NCBI RefSeq assembly: GCF_021502575.1
Contig: NZ_JAKFGN010000002.1
Coordinates: 1,054,001 to 1,118,000 of the forward strand
From: Bradyrhizobium sp. G127
GTDB lineage: Bacteria; Pseudomonadota; Alphaproteobacteria; Rhizobiales; Xanthobacteraceae
DNA: 64,000 nucleotides
Direction: 5' to 3'
In this document: positions 8,342 through 15,856 of the stretch, in pieces
Layout: every line of letters begins with the position of its first letter
How positions within the stretch are numbered: position 1 is the stretch's first letter
Program-made: the position numbers and the translations under genes
Notes under the pieces: model-generated
Database searches by the model: none
What the model was told of the DNA's origin: nothing
Seen by the model: only the letters and a program-made list of their open reading frames with translations

Positions 8342-9289
8342 GTGCTTGAACTGATCGTTATCTCCACATTGAACAGCATCCTGTTCGGCATGCTGCTGTT
8401 CCTGATGGCCAGCGGCCTGACGGTGATCTTCAGCATGCTCGGCGTGCTGAACTTCGCGCATGCGAGCTTCTACATGCTCGGCGCCTTCTTCGGATTCCAG
8501 ATCAGCCGCTGGGTCGGGTTCTGGCCCGCACTGGTGATCGCGCCGCTGCTCGCCGGACTGATCGGCGCGGCCGTCGAGCGCTATGGCCTGCGCCGGGTTC
8601 ACCGCAACGGCCATGTCGCCGAACTGCTGTTCACCTTCGGTCTGGCCTTCGCCATCGAGGAAGTGGTGCAGATCATCTGGGGCAAGAGCCCGGTCGATTT
8701 CCGCGTGCCGCCCGCGCTGGATTTCCCGGCGTTCACGATCTTCTCGACCAACTATCCCGCCTACAAGATGTTCATGCTGCTGGCTTCCATCGCCATCTTC
8801 ATTGCGCTGCTGCTCGTCCTGAAGCGCACCCGGATCGGCATGATCGTGCAGGCAGCGCTGACCCATCCGCACATGGTCGGCCATCTCGGCCATAACGTGG
8901 GACGCATCTTCATGCTGGTGTTCGGCGTCGGCACAGCGCTCGCCGCCGTGGCGGGCGTGATCGCCGGCCCCGCGCTGGTGACACAATCGAACATGGCCGG
9001 TCTTCTGGGACCCATCCTGTTCGTGGTCGTGGTGGTGGGCGGGCTCGGCTCGCTGCCGGGCGCCTTCATCGCATCGCTGCTGATCGGCTTCGTCCAGACC
9101 TTCGCGGTGTCGATGAACGGCTCGCTCTCGGAAGTGTTCGGCCCGCTCAGCCCGGCCTATGCAACCACCTGGCTGTCGGACATCTGGAACGTCACGGTTG
9201 CGCAGGTCGCGCCGGTGCTGCCGTATGTGCTGCTCGTACTGATCCTCGCGTTCCGCCCGATGGGTCTTTTGGGGACGCGTGAAACATGA
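8342..9289 (+). CDS. ABC transporter permease, LivH type (system 1)
   Basis: This 315-residue inner-membrane protein has about eight hydrophobic segments and the LivH signature LTVIFSMLGVLNFAHASFYMLG near residues 26-47. The late GPILFVVVVVGGLGSLPGA block is also typical. It pairs with the LivM-type permease to form the membrane channel of a five-component importer. The start is a GTG at 8342. The downstream permease begins four bases before its stop, so the two are translationally coupled. Confidence 0.92.
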   Translation: MLELIVISTLNSILFGMLLFLMASGLTVIFSMLGVLNFAHASFYMLGAFFGFQISRWVGFWPALVIAPLLAGLIGAAVERYGLRRVHRNGHVAELLFTFGLAFAIEEVVQIIWGKSPVDFRVPPALDFPAFTIFSTNYPAYKMFMLLASIAIFIALLLVLKRTRIGMIVQAALTHPHMVGHLGHNVGRIFMLVFGVGTALAAVAGVIAGPALVTQSNMAGLLGPILFVVVVVGGLGSLPGAFIASLLIGFVQTFAVSMNGSLSEVFGPLSPAYATTWLSDIWNVTVAQVAPVLPYVLLVLILAFRPMGLLGTRET

Positions 9290-10587
9290 CCGACATTACC
9301 GCACGCGTGGCTCCGCCACCGCCGACCGCCAGGGAAAAACTCAAGTTCTACGGGCTCTGGGCCGCAGCCGCGATCCTGCTGCTGCTGCTGCCCAAGGTCT
9401 TTTCGTCCGGCGGCTCGCTGACCACGTTCAGCCTGATCGGCATCTCGATCATCTTCGCGCTGTCGTACAACATCCTGCTCGGCCAGACCGGCATGCTGTC
9501 GTTCGGCCACGCGGTCTATTACGGCCTCGGCGGCTTCCTCGTTATTCACGCCATCAACATCATCGGCGGCAACAAGTGGCCGATCCCGCTGCCGCTGGTG
9601 CCGCTGATCGGCGGCATTACGGGACTGGTGTTCGCCGCCCTGCTCGGCTGGGTATCGACACAACGCTCCGGCACCGCCTTCGCCATGATCTCGCTCGGCG
9701 TCGCCGAACTGATCGCCTCCTCGGCGCTGATCCTGCGCACCTTCTTCGGCGGCGAAGCGGGCATTTCCGCCAACCGCACCAAGCTGCTGAAATTCTTCGA
9801 CTGGAATTTCGGCCCGCAGATCCAGATCTACTATCTGGTGGCGGCATGGACGCTGGTCTGCATGATCGCGATGTACGCGCTGACCCGCACCCCGCTCGGA
9901 CGGATGTGCAACGCCGTGCGCGACAACCCCGAACGCGTGCAGTTCGTCGGCTACGACCCGCATGTGGTGCGCTACATCGCGTTCTGCTTCTCGGGCTTCT
10001 TCGCCGGCATCGCGGGCGCGCTCGCCGCGATCAACTTCGAGATCGCCAACTCGGCCTATCTCGGCGCGGTGCAGTCCGGCACGGTGCTGTTCGCGGCCTA
10101 TATCGGCGGCGTCGGCTTCTTCATCGGCCCGATCGTCGGCGCCATCTTCGTCACGCTGCTGTCGCTCGGCCTCAGCGATCTCACCACCGTCTGGCAGCTT
10201 TATTTCGGCCTGCTGTTCATCGCCATCGTGATGTACGCCCCCGGCGGCATTACCGGCCTGCTGATGATGCACCGTCCGCTGATCCGCGGCGGCACCCTCG
10301 GCAAGGTCCTGCCGTCATATGTCATTGCTTTCGTTCCGACGCTGGCGCTGGTGATCGGCCTGATGCTCGGCATCGAGTCGATCGTCCACTACACGATGAA
10401 TTCGATGGAAGATCCCAACATCAAGGCGTTCGGCATTCCGTTCAATGCCGCAAGCCCGGTGACATGGATGATCTCGCTGGTGCTGGTCGTCGGCGGCTTC
10501 TTCGTCGCGCGCATGACCTGGAAACGGGTGGCGCATGCGTGGGATGAGGCGCTGACCGCCGCGCGCGCGAAGGGACTGGCCGCATGA
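9286..10587 (+). CDS. ABC transporter permease, LivM type (system 1)
   Basis: The protein has 433 residues with many membrane spans. The LivM core is seen in LSYNILLGQTGMLSFGHAVYYGLGGF, followed by RTPLGRMCNAVRDNPERVQFVGY, the cytoplasmic loop that contacts the ATPases, and SGTVLFAAYIGGVGFFIGPIVGA. The C-terminal 110 residues (about 325-433) carry additional hydrophobic segments beyond the shorter LivM of system 2. It overlaps its neighbours by four bases at each end, as expected for a tightly coupled operon. Confidence 0.92.
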   Translation: MTDITARVAPPPPTAREKLKFYGLWAAAAILLLLLPKVFSSGGSLTTFSLIGISIIFALSYNILLGQTGMLSFGHAVYYGLGGFLVIHAINIIGGNKWPIPLPLVPLIGGITGLVFAALLGWVSTQRSGTAFAMISLGVAELIASSALILRTFFGGEAGISANRTKLLKFFDWNFGPQIQIYYLVAAWTLVCMIAMYALTRTPLGRMCNAVRDNPERVQFVGYDPHVVRYIAFCFSGFFAGIAGALAAINFEIANSAYLGAVQSGTVLFAAYIGGVGFFIGPIVGAIFVTLLSLGLSDLTTVWQLYFGLLFIAIVMYAPGGITGLLMMHRPLIRGGTLGKVLPSYVIAFVPTLALVIGLMLGIESIVHYTMNSMEDPNIKAFGIPFNAASPVTWMISLVLVVGGFFVARMTWKRVAHAWDEALTAARAKGLAA

Positions 10588-11348
10588 CGACAGACGTGAA
10601 ACCCAACGCCATCGAAATCCGCGACGTCCAGAAAAGTTTCGGCGTCACCAAGGTGATCCGCGACCTCAACCTGAGCGTCGCACAGGGCGAACGCCACGCG
10701 CTGATCGGACCGAACGGCGCCGGCAAATCCACCACGTTCAATCTGATCAGCGGCTACATGATGCCGACCAGCGGCGAGGTGCTGCTGCGCGGCGAGTCCA
10801 TCGTCGGCCTGCCGCCCTACCAGATCAACCGGCGCGGCCTGTCGCGCTCGTTCCAGGTCACCAACGTGTTCGCCAACATGACGGTGTGGGAAAACCTGCG
10901 CTGCGCCGTGCTATGGGCGACCGGACAGCGCTACGCCTTCTGGAAGAGCATCGACAAGCTGCCGGAAGTCCGCGAGCGCACCGCGCAGATCCTGGAGGAT
11001 ATCAGCCTCACCTCGCGGCGCGACGTGCCGGCGGGCCTCCTGACCTACGCCGAACAGCGCGCGCTCGAGATCGGCATCACCATCGCCGGCGGCGCGAACG
11101 TGATCCTGCTTGACGAGCCGACGGCTGGCATGAGCCACGCCGAGACCGAACGGGCGGTGGCGCTGATCCGCCGCCTCACCGAAGGCCGCACCCTGCTGAT
11201 CGTCGAGCACGACATGAGCGTGGTGTTCGGCCTCGCCGACCGCATCTCGGTGCTGGTCTACGGCAATATCATCGCATCCGGAACGCCTGAGGACATCCGC
11301 AACAATCCGAAGGTCAAGGAAGCCTATCTCGGCGAGGAAGCGGCGTGA
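10584..11348 (+). CDS. ABC transporter ATP-binding protein, LivG type (system 1)
   Basis: This cytoplasmic ATPase of 254 residues has Walker A GPNGAGKST at residues 42-50 and the Walker B motif VILLDEPTAG, with its Asp at 177. The signature motif is LTYAEQR, one of the degenerate forms usual for LivG. The switch histidine is in IVEHDMSVVF. The last residues, VKEAYLGEEAA, are the LivG-type C-terminus. It should pair with the LivF-type subunit that starts at its stop codon. Because that partner has an Arg in its Walker A, this subunit may carry most of the hydrolysis. Confidence 0.93.
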   Translation: MTTDVKPNAIEIRDVQKSFGVTKVIRDLNLSVAQGERHALIGPNGAGKSTTFNLISGYMMPTSGEVLLRGESIVGLPPYQINRRGLSRSFQVTNVFANMTVWENLRCAVLWATGQRYAFWKSIDKLPEVRERTAQILEDISLTSRRDVPAGLLTYAEQRALEIGITIAGGANVILLDEPTAGMSHAETERAVALIRRLTEGRTLLIVEHDMSVVFGLADRISVLVYGNIIASGTPEDIRNNPKVKEAYLGEEAA

Positions 11349-12043
11349 TGCTGGAAGTTCAGGACCTGCACGCCTATTACGGCAAGAGCCACATCCTTCA
11401 GGGTGTCGATATGCATATCGGCGCCGGCGAGGTCGTCAGCCTGCTCGGGCGCAACGGCGTCGGCCGCTCGACCACGGTCAAGGCGATCATGGGCGAAGTC
11501 CCACCGCACGGCGTCATCACCTTCAAGGGCAAGAACATCGCCGGACTGCCGAGCTACCGCATCGCGCATCTCGGTCTCGGTTACGTGCCGGAAAATCGCG
11601 ACATCTTCCCCGGCCTCACCGTGCGGCAGAACCTGCTGCTCGGCGTCAAGGACACCAAGCGTCCGGGCAGGTGGAAGCTCGAAGACATGCTGGAGATGTT
11701 TCCGAACCTGAAGGCGCGCGCCGACACCGCGGCCGGCGTGCTGTCCGGCGGCGAGAAGCAGATGCTCACCATCTGCCGCACGCTGATGGGTGATCCCGAA
11801 CTGATCATGATCGATGAGCCGACCGAAGGTCTTGCGCCGCTGATCGTGCATCAGGTCGGCGACCTGATCGCGGAGATCGCCAGGCGCGGCGTCGCGATCC
11901 TGCTGGTCGAACAGAAGCTGTCGATTGCGATGCGCATCTCACACCGTGTCTACGTGATGGGCCACGGCCGCATCGTGTTCGAAGGGACCCCCGCCGACCT
12001 CAAGGCCAACCAGGCCATCCGCAAGGAATGGCTGGAGGTTTAG
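11348..12043 (+). CDS. ABC transporter ATP-binding protein, LivF type, with Walker A Lys replaced by Arg (system 1)
   Basis: The protein has 231 residues from the ATG at 11348; a GTG directly before it is an alternative. The Walker A is GRNGVGRST (residues 34-42): the lysine that binds ATP phosphates is Arg40 (codon CGC at 11465-11467). All other motifs are intact: LSGGEKQML signature, LIMIDEPTEG Walker B and the VEQKLS switch region. Relatives normally have GxNGxGKST. It completes the five-gene ABC system 1. The change may be a shared feature of a subfamily or may make this site inactive. The frame is otherwise undamaged. Confidence 0.9.
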   Translation: MLEVQDLHAYYGKSHILQGVDMHIGAGEVVSLLGRNGVGRSTTVKAIMGEVPPHGVITFKGKNIAGLPSYRIAHLGLGYVPENRDIFPGLTVRQNLLLGVKDTKRPGRWKLEDMLEMFPNLKARADTAAGVLSGGEKQMLTICRTLMGDPELIMIDEPTEGLAPLIVHQVGDLIAEIARRGVAILLVEQKLSIAMRISHRVYVMGHGRIVFEGTPADLKANQAIRKEWLEV

Positions 12044-12075
12044 GCAATATCCGCTAGCCCGCAGTTCGTCTTTCA

Positions 12076-12194
12076 CCTCTCCCCGTTTACGGGGAGAGGT
12101 CGGAGACTGAGCGAGGCGAAGTCTCCGGGTGAGGGGCAACTTCGGTAAAGAAGCCCCTCCCCCCAACCCTCTCCCCGCAAGAGCGGGGCGAGGG
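12076..12194. repeat. CTCTCCCCG hairpin repeat (family A, copy 2)
   Basis: It opens with an 11-base perfect hairpin CCTCTCCCCGT / ACGGGGAGAGG (12076-12099). The unit continues through GGGTGAGGGGCAACTTC and ends with CCCTCTCCCCGCAAGAGCGGGGCGAGGG. It lies between the end of ABC operon 1 and the convergent SDR gene, where it could act as a two-way terminator. Confidence 0.75.
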
Positions 12195-12231
12195 AGCAGC
12201 TACGCTCCTCGCAATGACGGTGCGCGTCCAT

Positions 12232-13116
12232 TCACTCCTCGAAATACGCCTTCTGATCGATATCCGTCAGCAGGTCCGGATGAGTCGGCTGCCAGTTCAA
12301 CCGCTCGCGCGTCCGTTCGCTGGATGCAGGAATGTCCATGCCTGCGAAGCCCTTGAACCAGCCGAAATGATCTGCGGCTTCGTCTTCAGACTTGGAGACC
12401 ACCGGCACGCCCAGCCCCCGGCCGATGACGCCGGCGATCTCCTTGAACGGCACGCCCTCTTCGGCGACGGCGTGATAAGGACCGTCAACCGCTCCGCGCT
12501 CCAATGCCAGCCGGTAAAGACGCGCCGCATCGAAGCGATGCACACCCGGCCAGCGATTTGATCCATCGCCGATATAAGCCGACACACCTTTCTCCCGCGC
12601 GAGGTTGATCAGGTGCGGAACGAAACCGTGATCGCCCGCGCCATGGGTCGATGGCGCAAGCCGCACCACCGCAGCCCGCACGCCGCGCGCGGCAACGGTT
12701 TCCGCCGCCACTTCCGATAAGCGCGGGAAACCGGGTGCGGGGCTGTCGGCCTCTGTCGCAAGACGGCCGGGCGCAACCAGCGCCAGCCCGGACGTGACCA
12801 GTAGCGGCCGCTCCGATCCTTCAAGGACTTCGCCGATTGCCTCGATCGCACGCCTGTCCGCTTCGCAATTCTCCAGGAACTTCGAGAAGTCATGGTTGAA
12901 CGCCAGATGGATCACGCCGTCGGCCTCGGCTGCGCCACTGCGGAGACTATCGAGATCCTGCATATTGCCGCGACGCACCTGCGCTCCCATCTCGGCGAGC
13001 GCCTTGGCCCCCTGATCGGAGCGCGCCAGCCCCAACACTTGATGTCCGGACGCAGCCAACTCGCCAACTACAGCAGACCCGACAAATCCGGTCGCACCGG
13101 TCACAAAAACACGCAT
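12232..13116 (-). CDS. NAD(P)-binding SDR-fold protein, atypical (extended SDR without YxxxK)
   Basis: This 294-residue protein starts with the nucleotide-binding motif [14 protein letters not shown] (residues 4-17). Its middle and end match extended SDR relatives: [49 protein letters not shown]. Where the catalytic Tyr-x3-Lys would be expected, after the [10 protein letters not shown] strand, the sequence reads [12 protein letters not shown], with neither Tyr nor Lys. It may therefore be a non-classical reductase or a sensor-like protein. It is divergent from an XRE regulator across 98 bases with a palindrome, a common pairing in which the regulator controls the SDR. The substrate is unknown. 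Confidence 0.85.
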   Translation of the reverse strand: MRVFVTGATGFVGSAVVGELAASGHQVLGLARSDQGAKALAEMGAQVRRGNMQDLDSLRSGAAEADGVIHLAFNHDFSKFLENCEADRRAIEAIGEVLEGSERPLLVTSGLALVAPGRLATEADSPAPGFPRLSEVAAETVAARGVRAAVVRLAPSTHGAGDHGFVPHLINLAREKGVSAYIGDGSNRWPGVHRFDAARLYRLALERGAVDGPYHAVAEEGVPFKEIAGVIGRGLGVPVVSKSEDEAADHFGWFKGFAGMDIPASSERTRERLNWQPTHPDLLTDIDQKAYFEE

Positions 13117-13182
13117 CAGAAATCCTCCAGAATGAGCGAGGACAACAGTCAGCGCATTTGATATGCTGGTAAAGTAGTGACG

Positions 13183-13196
13183 TTATACAGGTATAA
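13183..13196. promoter_or_regulatory. Palindrome overlapping a TATAAT box between SDR and XRE regulator genes
   Basis: TTATAC-AG-GTATAA is a perfect 6-base-arm palindrome. Its right half forms TATAAT at 13192-13197, a consensus -10 box for the regulator gene that starts at 13215. This layout suits an operator for self-repression, or for divergent control of both genes. The -35 region is weak. Confidence 0.55.
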
Positions 13197-13214
13197 TGAC
13201 TAACAGGAGCGCGG

Positions 13215-14054
13215 ATGCCTGCCACTCAGGACAACCTGCTGGGCGTCTACCTGAAGGATCGACGCGCCAAGCTCGATCCTGCCGCTTTCGGCTTTTCGTT
13301 GAAACGCCGCCGAACTCCGGGCCTGCGGCGCGAGGAAGTCGCGCAGCGCGCCAATGTCAGCGCCACCTGGTACACGTGGCTAGAACAAGGACGCGGCGGC
13401 GCGCCGTCGCCCGATGTGCTCGATCGGATCGCGCGCGCCATGATGCTGACCGATGTGGAGCGTGAGCACATTTTCCTGCTCGGCCTGGGACGCCCGCCGG
13501 AGGTCCGCTATCAGGCACCGGAAGGCGTCACGCCACGATTGCAGCGCGTGCTCGACTCGCTGGAGGTCAGCCCGGCCTTTGTAAAAACCCCGACATGGGA
13601 TGTCGTCGCCTGGAATCGCGCCGCGACGGTGGTGCTGACCGACTACAGCACCCTCGCGCCGGAGCAGCGGAATATCCTGCGCCTCATCTTCCGCGACTCG
13701 CGCGTCCGCACCGTGCAATCCAATTGGGAGCATGTCGCGCGCTATGTGGTGGCGGCGTTTCGTGCGGACGCTGCGCGCGCCGGGGCCACGCACGAAATTC
13801 AATCCCTCGTCGAGGATCTTTGCAGGCTCAGCCCGGAGTTCGAAACGATGTGGCGCGACAACGACGTTCGCACCTACGGTGACGGCGCGAAAATCCTGCA
13901 TCACCCCGTCGCCGGGCCGCTCGCGCTGGAATATTCGGCCTTCGCCGTCGATGGCCGGCCCGATCTCGGCATGGTGATCTACAATCCGGCGACGCCGGCG
14001 GATGCCGACAAGATCAGGGCGCTGCTGAAGACGAAACGGAAGGCGGCGCGGTAA
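13215..14054 (+). CDS. XRE-family regulator with MmyB-like ligand-binding domain
   Basis: The 279-residue protein has a helix-turn-helix in residues 1-80 (LRREEVAQRANVSATWYTWLEQGRG), followed by the MmyB-like PAS-type domain. Diagnostic pieces of that domain are TPTWDVVAWNRAATVVLTDY, RNILRLIFRD and VRTYGDGAKILHHPVAGPLALEYSAF. Members bind fatty-acid-like ligands in at least one actinobacterial case and usually control an adjacent divergent oxidoreductase gene, as here. AGGAG lies eight bases before the ATG. A cytoplasmic repressor is the likely role, though the effector is unknown. Confidence 0.92.
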   Translation: MPATQDNLLGVYLKDRRAKLDPAAFGFSLKRRRTPGLRREEVAQRANVSATWYTWLEQGRGGAPSPDVLDRIARAMMLTDVEREHIFLLGLGRPPEVRYQAPEGVTPRLQRVLDSLEVSPAFVKTPTWDVVAWNRAATVVLTDYSTLAPEQRNILRLIFRDSRVRTVQSNWEHVARYVVAAFRADAARAGATHEIQSLVEDLCRLSPEFETMWRDNDVRTYGDGAKILHHPVAGPLALEYSAFAVDGRPDLGMVIYNPATPADADKIRALLKTKRKAAR

Positions 14055-14088
14055 CACAGCTTCATTGCGGCTTCTCGCAATGCGGGCT

Positions 14089-14763
14089 TTACTCCCCGTA
14101 GCCGCGCAGCTTCTCAAGATCGACCACCGTCACGCCGCCGTACTCGACGCGAAGCAGGCCCTCCTGCTCCAGCGTCTTGAGGCACTGGTTGGCGTTCTGC
14201 CGCGAGATCCCGGAAATCGCGCCGAGCTCCTCCTGGGTGATCTCCAGATGGCGGCTGACATCCGGATAAAGGATCGGGTTGAACAGCGACGCCAGCGAGC
14301 GGGCGAGACGCGCTTTCGCATCGAGCATCCGGCCATGTTCCACCAGCCCCATGAACTGGCCGAGACGTTCGTTCAGCAGCCCGACCAGAAAGCGGTTGAA
14401 CGCGACGCTGTTCTCGAACAGCCACATGAAGGTCGCGCGGTCCATCAGCGCAAGCCGCGTATCGCGCAGCGCCACCGCATCGTAGCGCCGCGCTTCGTTC
14501 TTCAGCACCGTGCCCTCGCCGAACCATGCGCCATTGGTCATGCCGGTGAAACTGACCGCCTTGCCGTCGCGCGAACCGGTTCCGATCCGCACCAGGCCGG
14601 TGACGACGCCCATCCAGTATTCGAAGTGATCGCCGCGCATACAGATGAATTCGTTGGCCTTGAACGAACGCTCGACGATTCCTGCGCGGGCGACTTCGGC
14701 CTCCCGCTCGGTCAGGTCGCGCGACCAGACCGCGATGCGTCTCAGGTAATCCGTCGTAATCAT
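14089..14763 (-). CDS. Crp/Fnr-family transcriptional regulator
   Basis: The protein has 224 residues. The cyclic-nucleotide-binding-like beta-roll spans about residues 20-130 (SFKANEFICMRGDHFEYWMGVV, NGAWFGEGTVLK). The C-terminal winged helix is at about 165-215, with ITQEELGAISGISRQNANQCLKTLEQ. No cysteine cluster of the FNR type is visible in the N-terminus, so an Fe-S oxygen sensor is unlikely. It is divergent from ABC system 2, with 271 bases between them that hold the ATGACG dyad, so it may control that operon. The ligand cannot be deduced. Confidence 0.9.
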   Translation of the reverse strand: MITTDYLRRIAVWSRDLTEREAEVARAGIVERSFKANEFICMRGDHFEYWMGVVTGLVRIGTGSRDGKAVSFTGMTNGAWFGEGTVLKNEARRYDAVALRDTRLALMDRATFMWLFENSVAFNRFLVGLLNERLGQFMGLVEHGRMLDAKARLARSLASLFNPILYPDVSRHLEITQEELGAISGISRQNANQCLKTLEQEGLLRVEYGGVTVVDLEKLRGYGE

Positions 14764-14919
14764 GCTTCTCTAACCGGCACTCGCGTCGCCTGATGTTGCG
14801 ACGCGGCAAAGCGGGCTTTGGTATACCGCGCGCAGATCGAAATTGCCCAACGAATTGTCAGGCGCAAGACATTTCAATGTCACGCTTTGCCGTAATGACG
14901 GCTGCGACACATATGTCCG

Positions 14920-14936
14920 ATGACGCAAAACGTCAT
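14920..14936. promoter_or_regulatory. Inverted repeat ATGACG / CGTCAT between Crp/Fnr gene and ABC system 2
   Basis: A perfect 6-base dyad has a 5-base CAAAA spacer. It stands about 100 bases upstream of the first ATPase gene of system 2. A further AATGACG half-site lies at 14894-14900. It does not match the classic TGTGA or TTGAT half-sites of Crp or Fnr, so any link to the neighbouring regulator is a guess from position. Confidence 0.4.
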
Positions 14937-15034
14937 TAGTAGAATGGCTTACCAAACCCGGCCGGTGTAGGATCGGATTTGGCAGCGAACCATGGATAAA
15001 GAGCGCGCGAAGCGCCGTATCTGGGAGGAATTGA

Positions 15035-15856
15035 GTGGCTTACGCATTGGAGGTGCGGGGAGTCTCATTGCGGTTCGGCGGCGTGCGCGCCCTGACCGAC
15101 GTGAGCTTCGGCGTCAACGAAGGCGAACTGTTTTCGATCATCGGCCCCAACGGCGCCGGCAAGACCTCGATCGTGAACTGCGTCTCCGGCCGCTATACCC
15201 CGACCGAGGGACAGCTTTTCTATCAGGGCCGCGACATCACTGGCCTCAAGCCGAATGCCCGCGCGGCGCTCGGCATCGGCCGCACCTTCCAGAATCTCGC
15301 GCTGTTCCACCACATGACCGTGCTCGACAACATCATGGTCGGGCGGCATCACCTGCTGAAAAATAATTTCATCACCGGCTCGCTGTACTGGCTGACCGGC
15401 GCGCGGCGCGAGGAACTCGAACACCGCCGCAAGGTGGAAGAGATCATCGACTTCCTTGATCTGCAATCGGTGCGCAAGGCGACCGCCGGCACCCTCTCCT
15501 ACGGCCTGCGCAAGCGCGTCGAACTGGCGCGCGCGATGGCACTCGAACCCAAACTAATCCTCCTCGACGAGCCGATGGCCGGCATGAACTTCGAGGAGAA
15601 GGAAGACATGGCCCGCTACATCGTCGATCTCAACGAGGAGTACGGGATGACGGTGATGATGATCGAGCACGACATGGGCGTGGTGATGGATATTTCGCAC
15701 CGCGTCACGGTGCTGGATTTCGGCCGCAAGATCGCCGAGGGCCTGCCCGCCGAGGTGCTGGACGATCCGCATGTGCGCAAGGCCTATCTCGGCGAGGAAG
15801 ACGAGGTGCTGAATGCCCTCGACGACACCAATCCTGCTGCGGAGACCGCCGCATGA
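15035..15856 (+). CDS. ABC transporter ATP-binding protein, LivG type (system 2)
   Basis: This 273-residue ATPase has Walker A GPNGAGKTS at residues 37-45, the Q-loop in IGRTFQNLALF, LSYGLRKRVELARAM as signature, and LILLDEPMAGMNFEE as Walker B. The final 20 residues (EVLNALDDTNPAAETAA) are an unusual acidic tail. The start is a GTG preceded by GGGAGGA. It leads an operon of eight genes: ATPase, acyl-CoA ligase, two permeases, binding protein, second ATPase, PaaK-like protein and CoA-transferase. It overlaps the ligase start by four bases (ATGA), so uptake and CoA activation are translationally coupled. Confidence 0.93.
   Translation: MAYALEVRGVSLRFGGVRALTDVSFGVNEGELFSIIGPNGAGKTSIVNCVSGRYTPTEGQLFYQGRDITGLKPNARAALGIGRTFQNLALFHHMTVLDNIMVGRHHLLKNNFITGSLYWLTGARREELEHRRKVEEIIDFLDLQSVRKATAGTLSYGLRKRVELARAMALEPKLILLDEPMAGMNFEEKEDMARYIVDLNEEYGMTVMMIEHDMGVVMDISHRVTVLDFGRKIAEGLPAEVLDDPHVRKAYLGEEDEVLNALDDTNPAAETAA

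Noticed and set aside
7376-8986. A minus-strand open frame of 536 codons across the binding protein and first permease of system 1
   Set aside because: It crosses the gap and two well-supported genes; no ribosome site or family resemblance was seen.
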